A stretch of 64,000 nucleotides of DNA from Ficedula albicollis (Eukaryota; Chordata; Aves; Passeriformes; Muscicapidae). The notes below the pieces were generated by a model. It saw nothing but the letters and a program-made list of their open reading frames with translations. It did no database searches and had not been told where the DNA came from. The stretch is from positions 475,965-539,964 of the forward strand of contig NW_004775928.1 of the NCBI RefSeq assembly GCF_000247815.1, given 5' to 3'. The translations under genes were made by a program, and so were the position numbers. Shown piece by piece: positions 50,081 through 61,900 of the stretch; position 1 is the stretch's first letter; each line of letters opens with the position of its first letter.

Positions 50081-51512
50081 CAGCAATTTGGCAACTGAGT
50101 ACTCTACTGGGTTGTATTTAAAATTAAGTCAGTGCCAGACAAGAAATGAAAAGGATGGAACTTTTTTGACCATAGTGAAGATAGAAGAAATTAAAATAAG
50201 AAAGACTGCTTTGCTTTGGGGTTTTATTCTTTTTTCCTTTTTATTTTTTTTTTAATTGAAATTAAGTGGAATAAACATATACTTTTACCTACTCATCAAG
50301 AAATGCAATCTGTGATTGGTTTTTGTTTTTCAGCATGCATTTTTGAATTCAAGAAACATTTCTTCCATCCTGCTTCATGACATTCCACATTACCGGGAGT
50401 ATGAGAACACTTCTGCAAGTGCTTAACTTCAGTAATATTCCTGTGTCTCATCCTATGTAGGAATTGACTATCCTCATTTCTGTGTAAATGTACTATTGCA
50501 GTGGTGAATTTTACAGAAAAATTAGCAGATAACTTGTCTTTAACAAAAGACAAGCAGTTTGGAAGCCATTAAATTTGTTTATGAGAGTGATGCAGATAAC
50601 ACACACTTTCACAATAACCTACATGAAGGTAAACAGAAAACCTTTCAAGAAAGAACAACAACTTATACTGATGTGGTTAGAAATAAAGTATCATTGTATA
50701 AGGAAAATTTCAATCTTTGGAGTCTGTCTCTCAGCAAGGTGAGCTGGCTCCTATCCATTTGGGCCTGGGTCTGAGTATGTTCAGTTCTTTGGAGCATTAT
50801 ATTTTACCCCCTTTAATGTCTTGCCTGAGACAAGGACGCTATATTATCTCATTTTGATTCTGCTGATCTAGGGCAGCCAGATTTGCTTAAACTGGTTCTT
50901 CTCCCAGCTGCAGTTTTCTAGACAATGCAAGCAGCAGTTCACCTGCCTGGGGACATGTGAAGGATCCCAGTAGAAAGAACAATTATTACACTACGTAGTC
51001 CCAAGGAAATATACAAAAATCTCCCACTTTCTAAAGCTTTAGTCTTCTTAGTGTCTTAAAATATTTTAAAGTCCTATTTATTTAAGATTTGGGATTCCCT
51101 TGACCACTCCCTTCTTCACTCCCCAGCTTTGCTTTCTTGGAATAACAATTCTTAAGTCCTCTGCCTAAAATAATTGGTGAATGCCCTTCATTGTAACTTC
51201 AGGCCTGTTTGTCCCTTTTGGGTGATTTGTTACTGAAAAGTTCACCTGGAACTCCCAGGCAGTGACTGCTAACATTTGTCCATTGGTATTTTGGGTGAAT
51301 AGAAGCTAATCCTGACTCAATCTTCTTTGTTAGTTCAGTTAAGTCTACAGAAATGAGGCACAAAGAGTTTGAAAGGAATTTAAGTCCCACATGTGTACTT
51401 TAGGTCTCATAAAGTGTGCATGGACAGTTTCTCCAAATTTAAATGAAAGCTTGAGAAAGACATAGTTAATTTTGGAGAAACAGAAAAGTACTTTAGTGGT
51501 ACACGGAAAGGA

Positions 51513-52232
51513 GAAAAGGAAAGGGAGGGAAAGAGAAAATTGAATTATTTTCTAAAGGTTAAACCAGGCATTTTGAATTAATGTTGAAGTCTCATTTCCT
51601 CCTCTCTGATGATCTGCCTGTCACTGAAGAGGATTAAAACTATATGGGATCTGAATTCATGTAAATGTTAATGTGTTGACCTTATCCTGCTTACTTCACT
51701 CTTCTGCTTCCCATGGTAGTAAGACTAACACTCACAGACTAACTCTTTCAAAATGGACTCCTCTTCCATGCTATCCAGGTTCTTCAAAGAAAAATTCAGC
51801 ATGAATCATGGCAAGGTGTAGAGATGTTTTATGAGCTTGATTTATTTCCAATCTTTGAAAATCCTGTTTGTCGAAAAGGAAAGGGAGGGAAAGAGAAAAT
51901 TGAATTATTTTCTAAAGGTTAAACCAGGCATTTTGAATTAATGTTGAAGTCTCATTTCCTCCTCTCTGATGATCTGCCTGTCACTGAAGAGGATTAAAAC
52001 TATATGGGATCTGAATTCATGTAAATGTTAATGTGTTGACCTTATCCTGCTTACTTCACTCTTCTGCTTCCCATGGTAGTAAGACTAACACTCACAGACT
52101 AACTCTTTCAAAATGGACTCCTCTTCCATGCTATCCAGGTTCTTCAAAGAAAAATTCAGCATGAATCATGGCAAGGTGTAGAGATGTTTTATGAGCTTGA
52201 TTTATTTCCAACCTTTGAAAATGCTGTTTGTA
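51513..52232 (+). repeat. 360-bp tandem duplication (two copies)
   Basis: Copy 1 (51513-51872) and copy 2 (51873-52232) are head to tail with an exact offset of 360. I noticed only two mismatches, at the ends (caatctttg/caacctttg and aaaatcctg/aaaatgctg). The unit is not a repeat family I recognise. Confidence 0.95.
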
Positions 52233-54400
52233 ATTTTTTTTTCTTGCTTTTAACTACTTATAGTACTTTTAAACTACTTTTTCTTGCTTATAACTATTTA
52301 ATTTTCCTTTTAAAATTACTGAAATCTTTTATGCAAAGTTAGTGAGGAACTTGGTGCGGAATTCCATTAAGAAACCCATAGTCAAGGCATGCTAGTCTAG
52401 AACAAAGAGCTGCTTTGAGAGTTTCCTTGTCAAAGGAATGCAATTTTCTGACAATAGTGGTATGATGCATTTGTAATTTGCATTGAATGAGCAATGATTT
52501 GTGACTACTTTACCAGTAAAGGCATAGGAATGTTGGACTTCACTTTTTATGTTGAAAATGACAGTTTTAATCTGGAAGCAATTTCAAGAGCTGATTGTCA
52601 GAGCCTGCAAAATGTTTCACAAACAGTAGATGTATAATTTAAACTTTCATAGCTATAAAAGTTATGTTAGGATTAACTAAAATATGGGACCATAATTCCT
52701 TTAGTTTAAATTATCAGAAATTATTTTGAAGTTGTCTGCTTAGGAGAATAGAAAAAATTGTGAACTAATATACACAGTGGTTGCTTATAAATTAAAGTTG
52801 TTTTTCTATTATGAAAATTCATTATACTACTAGAATAGTTGATTCAATATGCTTCTAGACTATAATTTTAGTAATGGCAAACAAGATATATTACATGTTG
52901 CCTGGATGTTAAACGTCTAATTAAAATGAAAGTGACATATAAGAGACTTTGGAATTTTTGGAAGCAAGTGCAGGGGAGGGAGTTACAATCAGTGCAAGAA
53001 CTCACAGAAGACAAATATTGACAAAATTATCAAAATTTAACGAGTTTGTAAAATAATCACAGATTGGAACTGTTTACTTTGGAGAAGAAAACAGTATTTA
53101 ATAGCCCATTCCAAAGAGATATATGGTAAATGTGAGAGAAGAGTAGAGCAGTAGTAGTTAATGTAGTGGGCAGAAAAAGTGGATTTGTTATATTGGAAGC
53201 CAATGATCAGTAAATTGCAAGGAAAGGATGGTAGTTCTGGCCTCAAACAGGTTTTCAGAAGGTTTGCAGTGTATCATAAAAAAGGTCAAAACTGTTTGTT
53301 CTCACTCTAGATATACTTAAAGGTGTAACTTTTTCCTCTGAATCTTGACACTAAGCATTATTTGTCTTTTTTTTTCCTCTTAAGATGCTGGTTGTCCTTG
53401 CAGAAGTCATTCACTGGTTGGCTATCTCCAGACAAGCTAGTATATTCTTTACTGCTCAACCAATCCAGACACCTCCTCAGATTCCACCATAACTGTTTCT
53501 CAGTCTGTGCTCCCGTTCTGGTCTGTTTTTTTTTTTCCACAAGGGGTTTGGTAATGTGTGTGCTATGTACTTGTAGTTCATCGTGGCATTCTTCCTAGCA
53601 CCACACTACCTTAGGTACTAGAAAGTGCTCACAAGTCCTGCATGCAGTCTGAATGCAACTTAGATTTTGGCAACAAGTTTATGCTACTTTATTTTTAGAT
53701 TATTTAGGTAACAGTGTTCTGCATGCTAGATTTTACTAGGTGACAGCAAATGAATCTGTGTACTTTGTGGCAGATCAGAGGTCCTGCTCTTGTTACAGGG
53801 TAGCTGAGTCTTTAGAGTGTTCATGTAAACTAGTCAGGTGCATGTGCCTTTTCATCAAATTTTTTAACTTCATGTACTGTATTTGGATATACCTTTAGAG
53901 TAACTGGGTTTGCCCATATTAGAAACACACATACTAGGCCATACATATTACTATACTGTTGTGGGTTCTGCTTTCCTGAAAGATCTGCTAAACTGTCCCA
54001 TAGTTGTATGTTTGCAATATGCTGTAAGATATGGTGTATGTTCCTAAATAACCTTGTGGCTTGTCTCTTGGCTGAAATTGAAACTTCAGTAGGGCATTTG
54101 TCCCACCAGGAACACTAATATCTGATGCAACTTTTAACTATGGGCGTCTCATTTTTCCCCAAGAGGAGATCACATTTGTGTAGTGTGTACTGAGCCTCCC
54201 TAGCTCTGGTCACAGAGGACCTCCAGACACAGTCTTGTGGCATCTATTGCAGTTTTATAAGGAGGGAAGCAAAGCTAGGAAACTGTTTCACTAGTGGCTG
54301 CAGCTTCTGAAGACAGTTTTCTTTCTTTCTTTTGCTTCCTTTTTCAGAACAGCCGTGTCCTGCAGTGGAGCCAATGTCTGGCTCTTGCTTCCCACTTCCA

Positions 54401-54526
54401 GCTGTTCCTGCAGCTATCCAAACTCATCTCTGCAATAAAGTCTGGGTATCTGTGGCAGCAGCAGCTGTTCCTGCAGCTATCCAAACTCATCTCCGCAATA
54501 AAGTCTGGATATCTGTGGCAGCATTT
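54401..54526 (+). repeat. 63-bp tandem duplication
   Basis: gctgttcctgcagctatcca occurs at 54401 and 54464, giving two copies with about three differences (ctctgc/ctccgc, tgggta/tggata). Because 63 is a multiple of three, any frame through it repeats a 21-residue segment. Confidence 0.92.
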
Positions 54527-56496
54527 GGGAGCAGGGGATGAAAGCCAGGGCTTTGAGGGCCAGCAGCTCTCTATCTGGTGGTCTGAAGCCTTGCTGTGCA
54601 GTACACTCCCAGGCTCAGAGGAGGGCTGCCTCTGGCTTCAGAGCCCTCCTCGGGCCAGCCCTGGTCCTGGCTTGCTCAGAGCTGGTGTGGTGGGGAGCAC
54701 AGCCGGCTCACAGCACTCACACCCAGGGGGTTCATCAGTCTTGGAATGAAGAGGCAATGATTCTGTTTGGCCTTAGGGAAAGGTATTTCCACTGCTGGGT
54801 GTAACAGTACAAACAGAAGGGTGGATAAGACATGTAGTTCCCTAGATGTGCTGGCAGTTCCACAGGGCTGGGTGCAGACAGAGCCTGCAGACCACCAAGA
54901 CCCAGTGACCACCCCTCCACTTGTCTTCTAAGCACACAGGGGAGATGGGGTCAATATAAGCACTGCTTCCTTTTTGTGAAGGTGCAGGCTGGTTATGGTG
55001 TGTGAAATTTGTGCATACTGAATTCGTTTTTTGAGTAGAGATTCAAGCACTGCTGCTCTTTCCCAGAGTCTAGCTGCTGAATGAACTGTCAAGCCCTCTG
55101 CTTCAAATCCTTCCTAAGTATACCTACAGGTACATCCTTCAACAAATATAAATTGGCCAATTAAAAAAAATAAATGTGTGTAGTATTTTTATTTTTTTCT
55201 TTTTTCTAGGCAGCAATTAGTTTTTTTGCATGTGTATTTTGCAAATACAATCATGCTGGTGGCTTCCATTGGGAAACACCCCTTCCTTTTCTATTGGAAA
55301 ATGTCTGGTTGGCCCAAGTGAAACCAAAAGAGTTTCAGAAATTGTTGGGGCTGTAAATCCATATGCTTGCTTTTCTCTGCCTCCATCAGCAGTGAAGTCT
55401 TTGAAATATTTTATAGGCTTCTACAGACCTTGTACATTTCAAGGCACTTGGACAGAAGTTCTTGCTATTGATATCCCATACACTTTGCCTGTATTAAGTG
55501 GATTAGGGAAGTCAATTTTTGTTAAAAGGACTTTTAAATAGTGTTATCATTTTAGCAGATAATACTAATAATCTCGGTTTGCCCATATACAGAAAAGAGA
55601 TAAAGGAAAACCTTGAGAGAGGTGTGTTTCTGAGGTATGAAAGATGGGTGTCCTGGCTCTGCACCTTTAGGTGAGGTACTCTGGCTGTAAAAGAGTGTCA
55701 GATTTGCATAGGTGCATATTGCTGAATTGCTAATCAGACCTGAATTATGAAAATGTCACTGAGCTCATATAATCAGTGCTAGTTTTGAAGCCCTGGATTA
55801 TTGTGGTCTTTTCTCTCAGTGGCTTTAATTTGGCGAACTGTGACTTACACTACTTTTTCAGCTTCCTTGCCAGAAAAACTTTCAAATGGAAGAATAGAAG
55901 CTTTGTAGAAGGTAGTGCTTTCTTAGTGCACAAGTGCTGTCACTCATATTGAGAAAATGGATACTCTGACTGCAGGTGTTTGTGGAGAAAAAAAGAGTGC
56001 TAAGAACATCGGACTAAGAAATAAATGTAGCTAAATTGAGTGGTTCTTCGTTCCAAAGTTGATAGTTGCCAAATACTGAATGATATTCAGCTGAAGTTAC
56101 TGTAAAAACTAAGCACAAGATGCTGTTAATTGTTATGAATAACTAAATTGTTTACCTTTTCTATAAGAGAAAAAATTCTGCATTGTTTTAAATGTACTTA
56201 TATTAGGTTCTGATTTCACAGCATGACACTACATTAAACCAGTTTTCATCTGAGAGGGCAAAGTTCAAAGCTTTTCAGTGGTATTTTTAATGACATTTAG
56301 CTAGTGATGGAAAAGTTTTGCTTGGGAATCCATTACACATCTTAGAGCAGCTGCTAAGGATATTTTGTCCCCTCACATACCAAAATGGTCTTTAAGTGAA
56401 ATGTGTGATTAAATTTATGTCCTTTCATGCCCTTCACAGGAAAGAACACCAACTAAGTGAGCACACATGTTCTTCTTGTGGAAGCCTTTTTCAAAT

Positions 56497-56624
56497 GCTA
56501 ATTTGGCTCTATACTGTAATGAAACAAGGTTATTGTATACCTTACTTGTTGTTGCTGTCTGCTAATTTGGCTCTATACTGTAATGAAACAAAGTTATTGT
56601 ATACCTTACTTCTTGTTGCTGTTG
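56497..56624 (+). repeat. 64-bp tandem duplication
   Basis: gctaatttggctctatactg occurs at 56497 and 56561. The copies differ at few positions (caaggtt/caaagtt, cttgttg/cttcttg). Confidence 0.92.
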
Positions 56625-57979
56625 TGGAAAGAAACATTTGGTTGAGCTGCCAGGACTTGAGGGGAAAAAAACAGCTGCATTTCTGTGCTGTGAAATTTGT
56701 CTCTTAACTTCCTGATATACTTGGCAAGGCTTTTAAATCAATGTTAAATAGGAAAACATCCTGATCAGCTGAAAAACCTTGTGTTTCTAAAAGATATTTA
56801 TAAAATAATTCCGGACTAGTTCACAAATAATTGCATACTGCATTTGCTGGAAATGTGTACCATATGTTTCCTTGGGGATTAAGCTTTCTAGATCCTGGAA
56901 AGCAGATACTTTGAATAAAAGAAAAGGCATAGAGAAACAGAGAACCTGAATACCACAATAACTTTCACAAAAAGCATGTTGTCTGGAAATACAGAATTTT
57001 TTACATGGTGAGCATGGGCAAGGGGTAGGAATCACTGCAGGATGATCCCAGTAGTGGGCTGGGATTCAGGCTGCAGATCTAAATTGGTCCACTCTGAAGA
57101 TGCTTTCCAATAACACACCTGCCAAGAACATTTTCACTCTACAGACAAATCAATTGGCAGGAATAAGTTAATTTTCTTATCAGGTTAGAGGCCAGTCAAA
57201 CTTCCTGACTTGAGAAGCATGCCAGAGCTGTAGACCCAAGCTTCAGGCCTCTTAGTTCCAAGCCTGCTGTCATCACCTACTGATGGATCAGACTGGGACT
57301 TTCTTGCCCATCCCTCCCACTGATAAAACCTCTTCTATTTCTCCTCTCAGCTTACTTTTTGCTCAGTCCTTATTAACTTGTAAAAGAAAAAGTGGACGCA
57401 AGTGATGATTTCAGACTTGGCTGTTATGCTGTGGCAAAGTTGTCAGGCTGAGGCTCTAAACCTTAAAATCTCTCCCATGCTGTTGCACACTTGCAAAATG
57501 GCATGATGAAAGACTGTGAACAATCCTGGGATGGTATTCTAGCTCTCACCCTTTCAGGTTTTCATTAAACTGATCTTCCAGGCTTTCTGCCAATTGAAAA
57601 TTTGAATTGAAAATCTAAATTGCCTAATTGAGAGAATGAGAGGAGCAGTCAACTGCTTTCTCATCAGTTTATCTTAGAGGTAAATGGTGACATGATGGGA
57701 CATGTGGTGCACAAACCTGAATGATTGGGTCACAGAAAGATGTAGTTTGAAATAATAAAATCAAGGATTTCTTTTCTCTCTTTTTTGATGCAATGTAATT
57801 ACTATGCAAATTATAGTTATTTAATAGATGTATTCTTCAATGGAGTTATTTTTACAATGAAATTAACTGTGCCACCAATTGCTAAATTGTCATAAGATTA
57901 GGATATTTTGGCAGCCATCTCTTGGGCAGTGGCACTGTATTCATGAGCTGTAGATTTAGGGCACAAACCAGTGACTGGA

Positions 57980-58881
57980 TGTCAAAGGAAATTTAGGTAT
58001 CCCGCATTTCTCGATATTGATTTTATTTAATTTTGTGATATTTATGTGAATAAGAAGAGAAAAGGGAGAAGAGATGTTCTTGCCATTTGTTTTGATGTAG
58101 TCTGCAAAGAAACAAACCCTTCAGGTAAGTGAGAGTGCTGGCTGTATTACTCATCAGTATACTCTAGAAAACTGAATGTCTGGTGACATTATTGTGGATA
58201 ATAGAGAAGAGTATGAAATTCTGCATACATTTGTTATGATAAAAGGCTTCAGATAGACAAAATCTATTGATGCATAGGGTGAATTTTTTTAAAGTGCAGA
58301 GGCATCTGTTTATCTGGACATCTTTTGTAAGACCTTAAAATAACTGAGTTCTGGACATCCCGCATCCTTTCAATCCTAAAGTTTGATTTGAAAATGAATA
58401 ATTTATCTGCCAATAAAATCTTTACAGGGTTGTCAAAGGAAATTTAGGTGTCCCGCATTTCTCGATATTGATTTTATTTAATTTTGTGATATTTATGTGA
58501 ATAAGAAGAGAAAAGGGAGAAGAGATGTTCTTGCCATTTGTTTTGATGTAGTCTGCAAAGAAACAAACCCTTCAGGTAAGTGAGAGTGCTGGCTGTATTA
58601 CTCATCAGTATACTCTAGAAAACTGAATGTCTGGTGACATTATTGTGGATAATAGAGAAGAGTATGAAATTCTGCATACATTTGTTATGATAAAAGGCTT
58701 TAGATAGACAAAATCTATTGATGCATAGGGTGAATTTTTTTAAAGTGCAGAGGCATCTGTTTATCTGGACATCTTTTGTAAGACCTTAAAATAACTGAGT
58801 TCTGGACATCCCGCATCCTTTCAATCCTAAAGTTTGATTTGAAAATGAATAATTTATCTGCCAATAAAATCTTTACAGGGT
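57980..58881 (+). repeat. 451-bp tandem duplication (two copies)
   Basis: Copy 1 (57980-58430) and copy 2 (58431-58881) are head to tail with an exact 451-bp offset. Mismatches seen are ttaggta/ttaggtg near the start and ggcttcag/ggctttag inside. Both copies end in caataaaatctttacagggt. Only the second is followed by a run of A. Confidence 0.95.
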
Positions 58882-58882
58882 T

Positions 58883-58915
58883 AAAAAAAAAAAAAAAAAG
58901 AAAAAAAGAAGACAT
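58883..58915. repeat. Poly-A run at the edge of the 451-bp duplication
   Basis: Seventeen A (58883-58899), then an A-rich gaaaaaaagaag stretch. It lies 14 bases after an AATAAA (58863-58868), as would be seen after insertion of a polyadenylated transcript. No target-site duplication was found by eye. Confidence 0.8.
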
Positions 58916-61900
58916 TGCTGCTTTCTCTGTTGGACTAAAGTTATCTCAAGCATTGAGCGTTTCATTACCTCAACCTGACATTTGAGCACTTCAAGAAGAG
59001 AAATATTCTGGCAGAGTCACAAGCACAGTTGGTTCTCAGTAACATGTTGTATTTGTGATAAGTGATTCTCGAGTATGCCAGTGTACAATCTCAATCACTG
59101 TGCAAGTGAGTAACGAAGATGAACGGAGGTTCACAGCACTTGTTTGACAGCACAGTTTTTGTGTAGTCAAAAGACGGGTACATTCTACAGTCACCAGCAA
59201 AAAAAAATCTAACTAATTTATTCGTTGTTTTATTGATAATACAGGTCTCCCAGAGGTAACAGAAGAGGATGTGATATTTGTGCTTCTTTTTGCTCAATTA
59301 GAGCCATCTATTTCTTTGAAAGCTGTTTTAGGAAAAATGACTTTTCCCATGTGCTACACCAACCCTTAACTGCTCAAGGGCTAGATAATATTATCTTAAA
59401 TGGAGTGTAAAATTCCAATGGGGTATTTTCTGGCATACGTCTGTGGAAATTATTGAATAGCTAGAGAAGTATGTTAATAAACATATGAAATTACTGTTCA
59501 GAAAGTAAATTATATATTCATAAGGAGCTTATACTTCTTATGCTGGAACTTACTGCAAAACTTAATACAGCCATTTCCATCTTCCAAAAATATTTTAAAA
59601 ATCTGTAAAATACCTTTAATGATACCTTCAACTATTTTATAAACAATGATAATTCTTAGGGCTCTCAAAAAGATTTCTGACTTCCTTTTAAAGATAGTGA
59701 AACAAAGGTTGAAGCATGTTATGCTCTTTCAAAAGAAAAATAATGAAAAAAAAGGGATTTAAATCTCAGCTTTTGACATCAGCTTGAACGAGCTCCTTCC
59801 CTAAATTTGTGCATTAAACTCAGCATTCCAGAAGGTGCCCCCATTTCTGTGCTACTACTTAATCTAGGACTAAAATAGGGTTATGGCTAAAATAGGATCT
59901 TTGGCCCTCGTAAAATCAGGGAAGTTGAGTCAGTGGTTGGCAACTGTTTGGTACACCTGGGTTCAAGTCCTCTGTTGGTTGGCTTTCTCACAAAGATCTT
60001 CAGTACCTGTGAAGGGGTGTAAGTAGAACTAGGCATCAGAACCAAAAGTGTGATTCCCAATTCCATGCAAAACTGTTTAGTCACCGTTTATTTTTTGGCA
60101 GTGAAGTTTTTAGTCCCTAGAGACGTGCCAAAAAAGGTTTTCCTCTTGCTAGTGCAGAGGTGATCAGTGCCTGAGTTTTATCCCATATTGGAAGTAAAAC
60201 CCTCCAGTTTCTACCACCTTTCTCCCTCAGCACCATCTCCTGTAGAAGCTGGTCAACTATGCATGTTTTCCACCCACCTAAAGCAAACTTGTGCAATTTG
60301 ACTTCACCCACAGCACATTAATGACCATGTCTTCCTCTGCCTCTTTCCCTGCTCTTTGCCTTTCTGCATTGGACCAAATATAATGGATAGTATATGGAGT
60401 CAAAGACTTGAGTTTTAGTTTCTGCTCTCACAGAGATATTTGCATTTTTAAAATTAGAATTATTATAGAAATATTAATATTTATAGCTCAACTATGACAT
60501 ATAGAACTGCTATTTCATGAATATGGTCTTGCTGTTTTGGAGAACTTAATTGCATGAGACTGTTCATAAATTTATGACATTTACTGTTACAATCAGAATA
60601 ATGCTGAATGCCTCACTGCTTTTTAGTCATTCACATTCCTCTATGATAACTCTTCTTGGAGGGGATTTATTCATTAAGCTGGGCAGCTTACTGATTTTAA
60701 ACTCTTTTTTGTTTTGTGTTCTGGACATTAATTGCTGGTGGCTTCACTTCAGTGAACTCTCATCTGTATTTTAGTTTTGGTGCCTGCTTTGTGTGGGATT
60801 GCTCTTATTGTGAGCACAAATTTACTTTCAAACAATTCTTTTTGTTGGCAGTTATCTACAAATAGCACAGAAACCATGTCAAAATCATTTCACTGAATGA
60901 AGAAAAATGGTTGTAGTTCATCCTTTCTTTTTGTTAGTTAGTTCACAGAATGTATTCAGAGAAACTAACTTTTGGCTTGGTATGGGGTATTTTCTTGAAT
61001 CAAAAATAAACAACACCAAACACCTTTTAAATTGAACATTGTCCTAGCATCTGGGAAGTGCTTTGTCATTCACTATCATTATAACCAGTTTTATATATTT
61101 CTGTTTCTCTAGATCACAAAAAGGCTGATTGTAACTATTTTCAACTATTGATGATTGAAAAAATAACTGTAAGAATTACAGCCAATCAATCATGTGCAAT
61201 GTTCATGTAACACAGAGTAGGATTTCAAAAGAGCTCAAAGGTTGCTCATTTTTACTCCTCTTGAAATCCTATTCAACTCCTTTTCTCATCAGAAGAAACT
61301 GGTCCAATTTCTAGTATCTGAAAGAATATAGAAGAGATCCCACTAATTCAGGAATCACACATTATCTTCTTGGGAGTAAAGTGAGAAAAATGATGGGCAA
61401 GTAATTGCAAAATATTTGTGAGCACCTTCAGCTTATTTCACTGCTTATGAAACTGAATTCTTCCTCGTGATATAATGTTGGCTCAAAATGTTAGGAAGCT
61501 GAGATTGTAAAGTCTCTGAGGAGAAAGAAGATAGAGTCATTCAAGAAACCAGAGGTTACTGAAGAAATAATACTGGAAGAATACTGATCTATGAGATTTA
61601 TTAAGATCATGAGGCAGCCTGAGGTACCATGTTAGCACAAGTCAATGTGCTCTGTGTGTACTGGGTGACATAAGGGGGGACTCACTCTTGCACGGGGTCA
61701 ATATTCTCCCTATACTGATTTACATGTGTTTGTCAATCTGAATTCTGCAGTTTTCAGATTTTCCTTTAGGAATTTTGTCAGCCTCTTACTAGATTTGTAC
61801 AGTTTTCCCGCTAATGGATGTCAATATAGGAGAAATATGTCCCATTTTCATACTTTGCAGAGTTGCTTCGTTATATACCTAACAGAAGTAACTCCTAAGT

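Larger units (their letters stand above)
43416..51512. other. AT-rich unique DNA; possible conserved elements, no gene recognised
   Basis: Includes an imperfect pyrimidine-rich repetitive patch (about 45945-46100, recurring ttggctctgg/ctggctctgg phrases), a short (TTTTA)-type run (48497-48522), and T-rich runs (46657-46680, 50229-50253). The block at 49.3-50.1 kb is listed separately. ORFs, the longest around 111 codons, have no family resemblance. Confidence 0.5.
52233..57979. other. AT-rich unique DNA with two small tandem duplications, no gene recognised
   Basis: Small duplications at 54401-54526 and 56497-56624 are listed separately. A GC-richer patch at about 54540-54730 yields chance ORFs on both strands, one of 151 codons on the + strand that I do not accept as a gene. 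Confidence 0.5.

Noticed and set aside
54294..54749. 151-codon ORF on the + strand with an internal 21-residue repeat
   Set aside because: The internal repeat comes from a 63-bp tandem duplication. Several other frames are open in the same GC-rich patch, and there is no family resemblance.
59926..59980. tRNA-like A/B boxes (gagtcagtggttgg and gggttcaagtcc)
   Set aside because: The spacing is too short for an anticodon arm and no acceptor stem pairs. At best it is a decayed tRNA-derived SINE.
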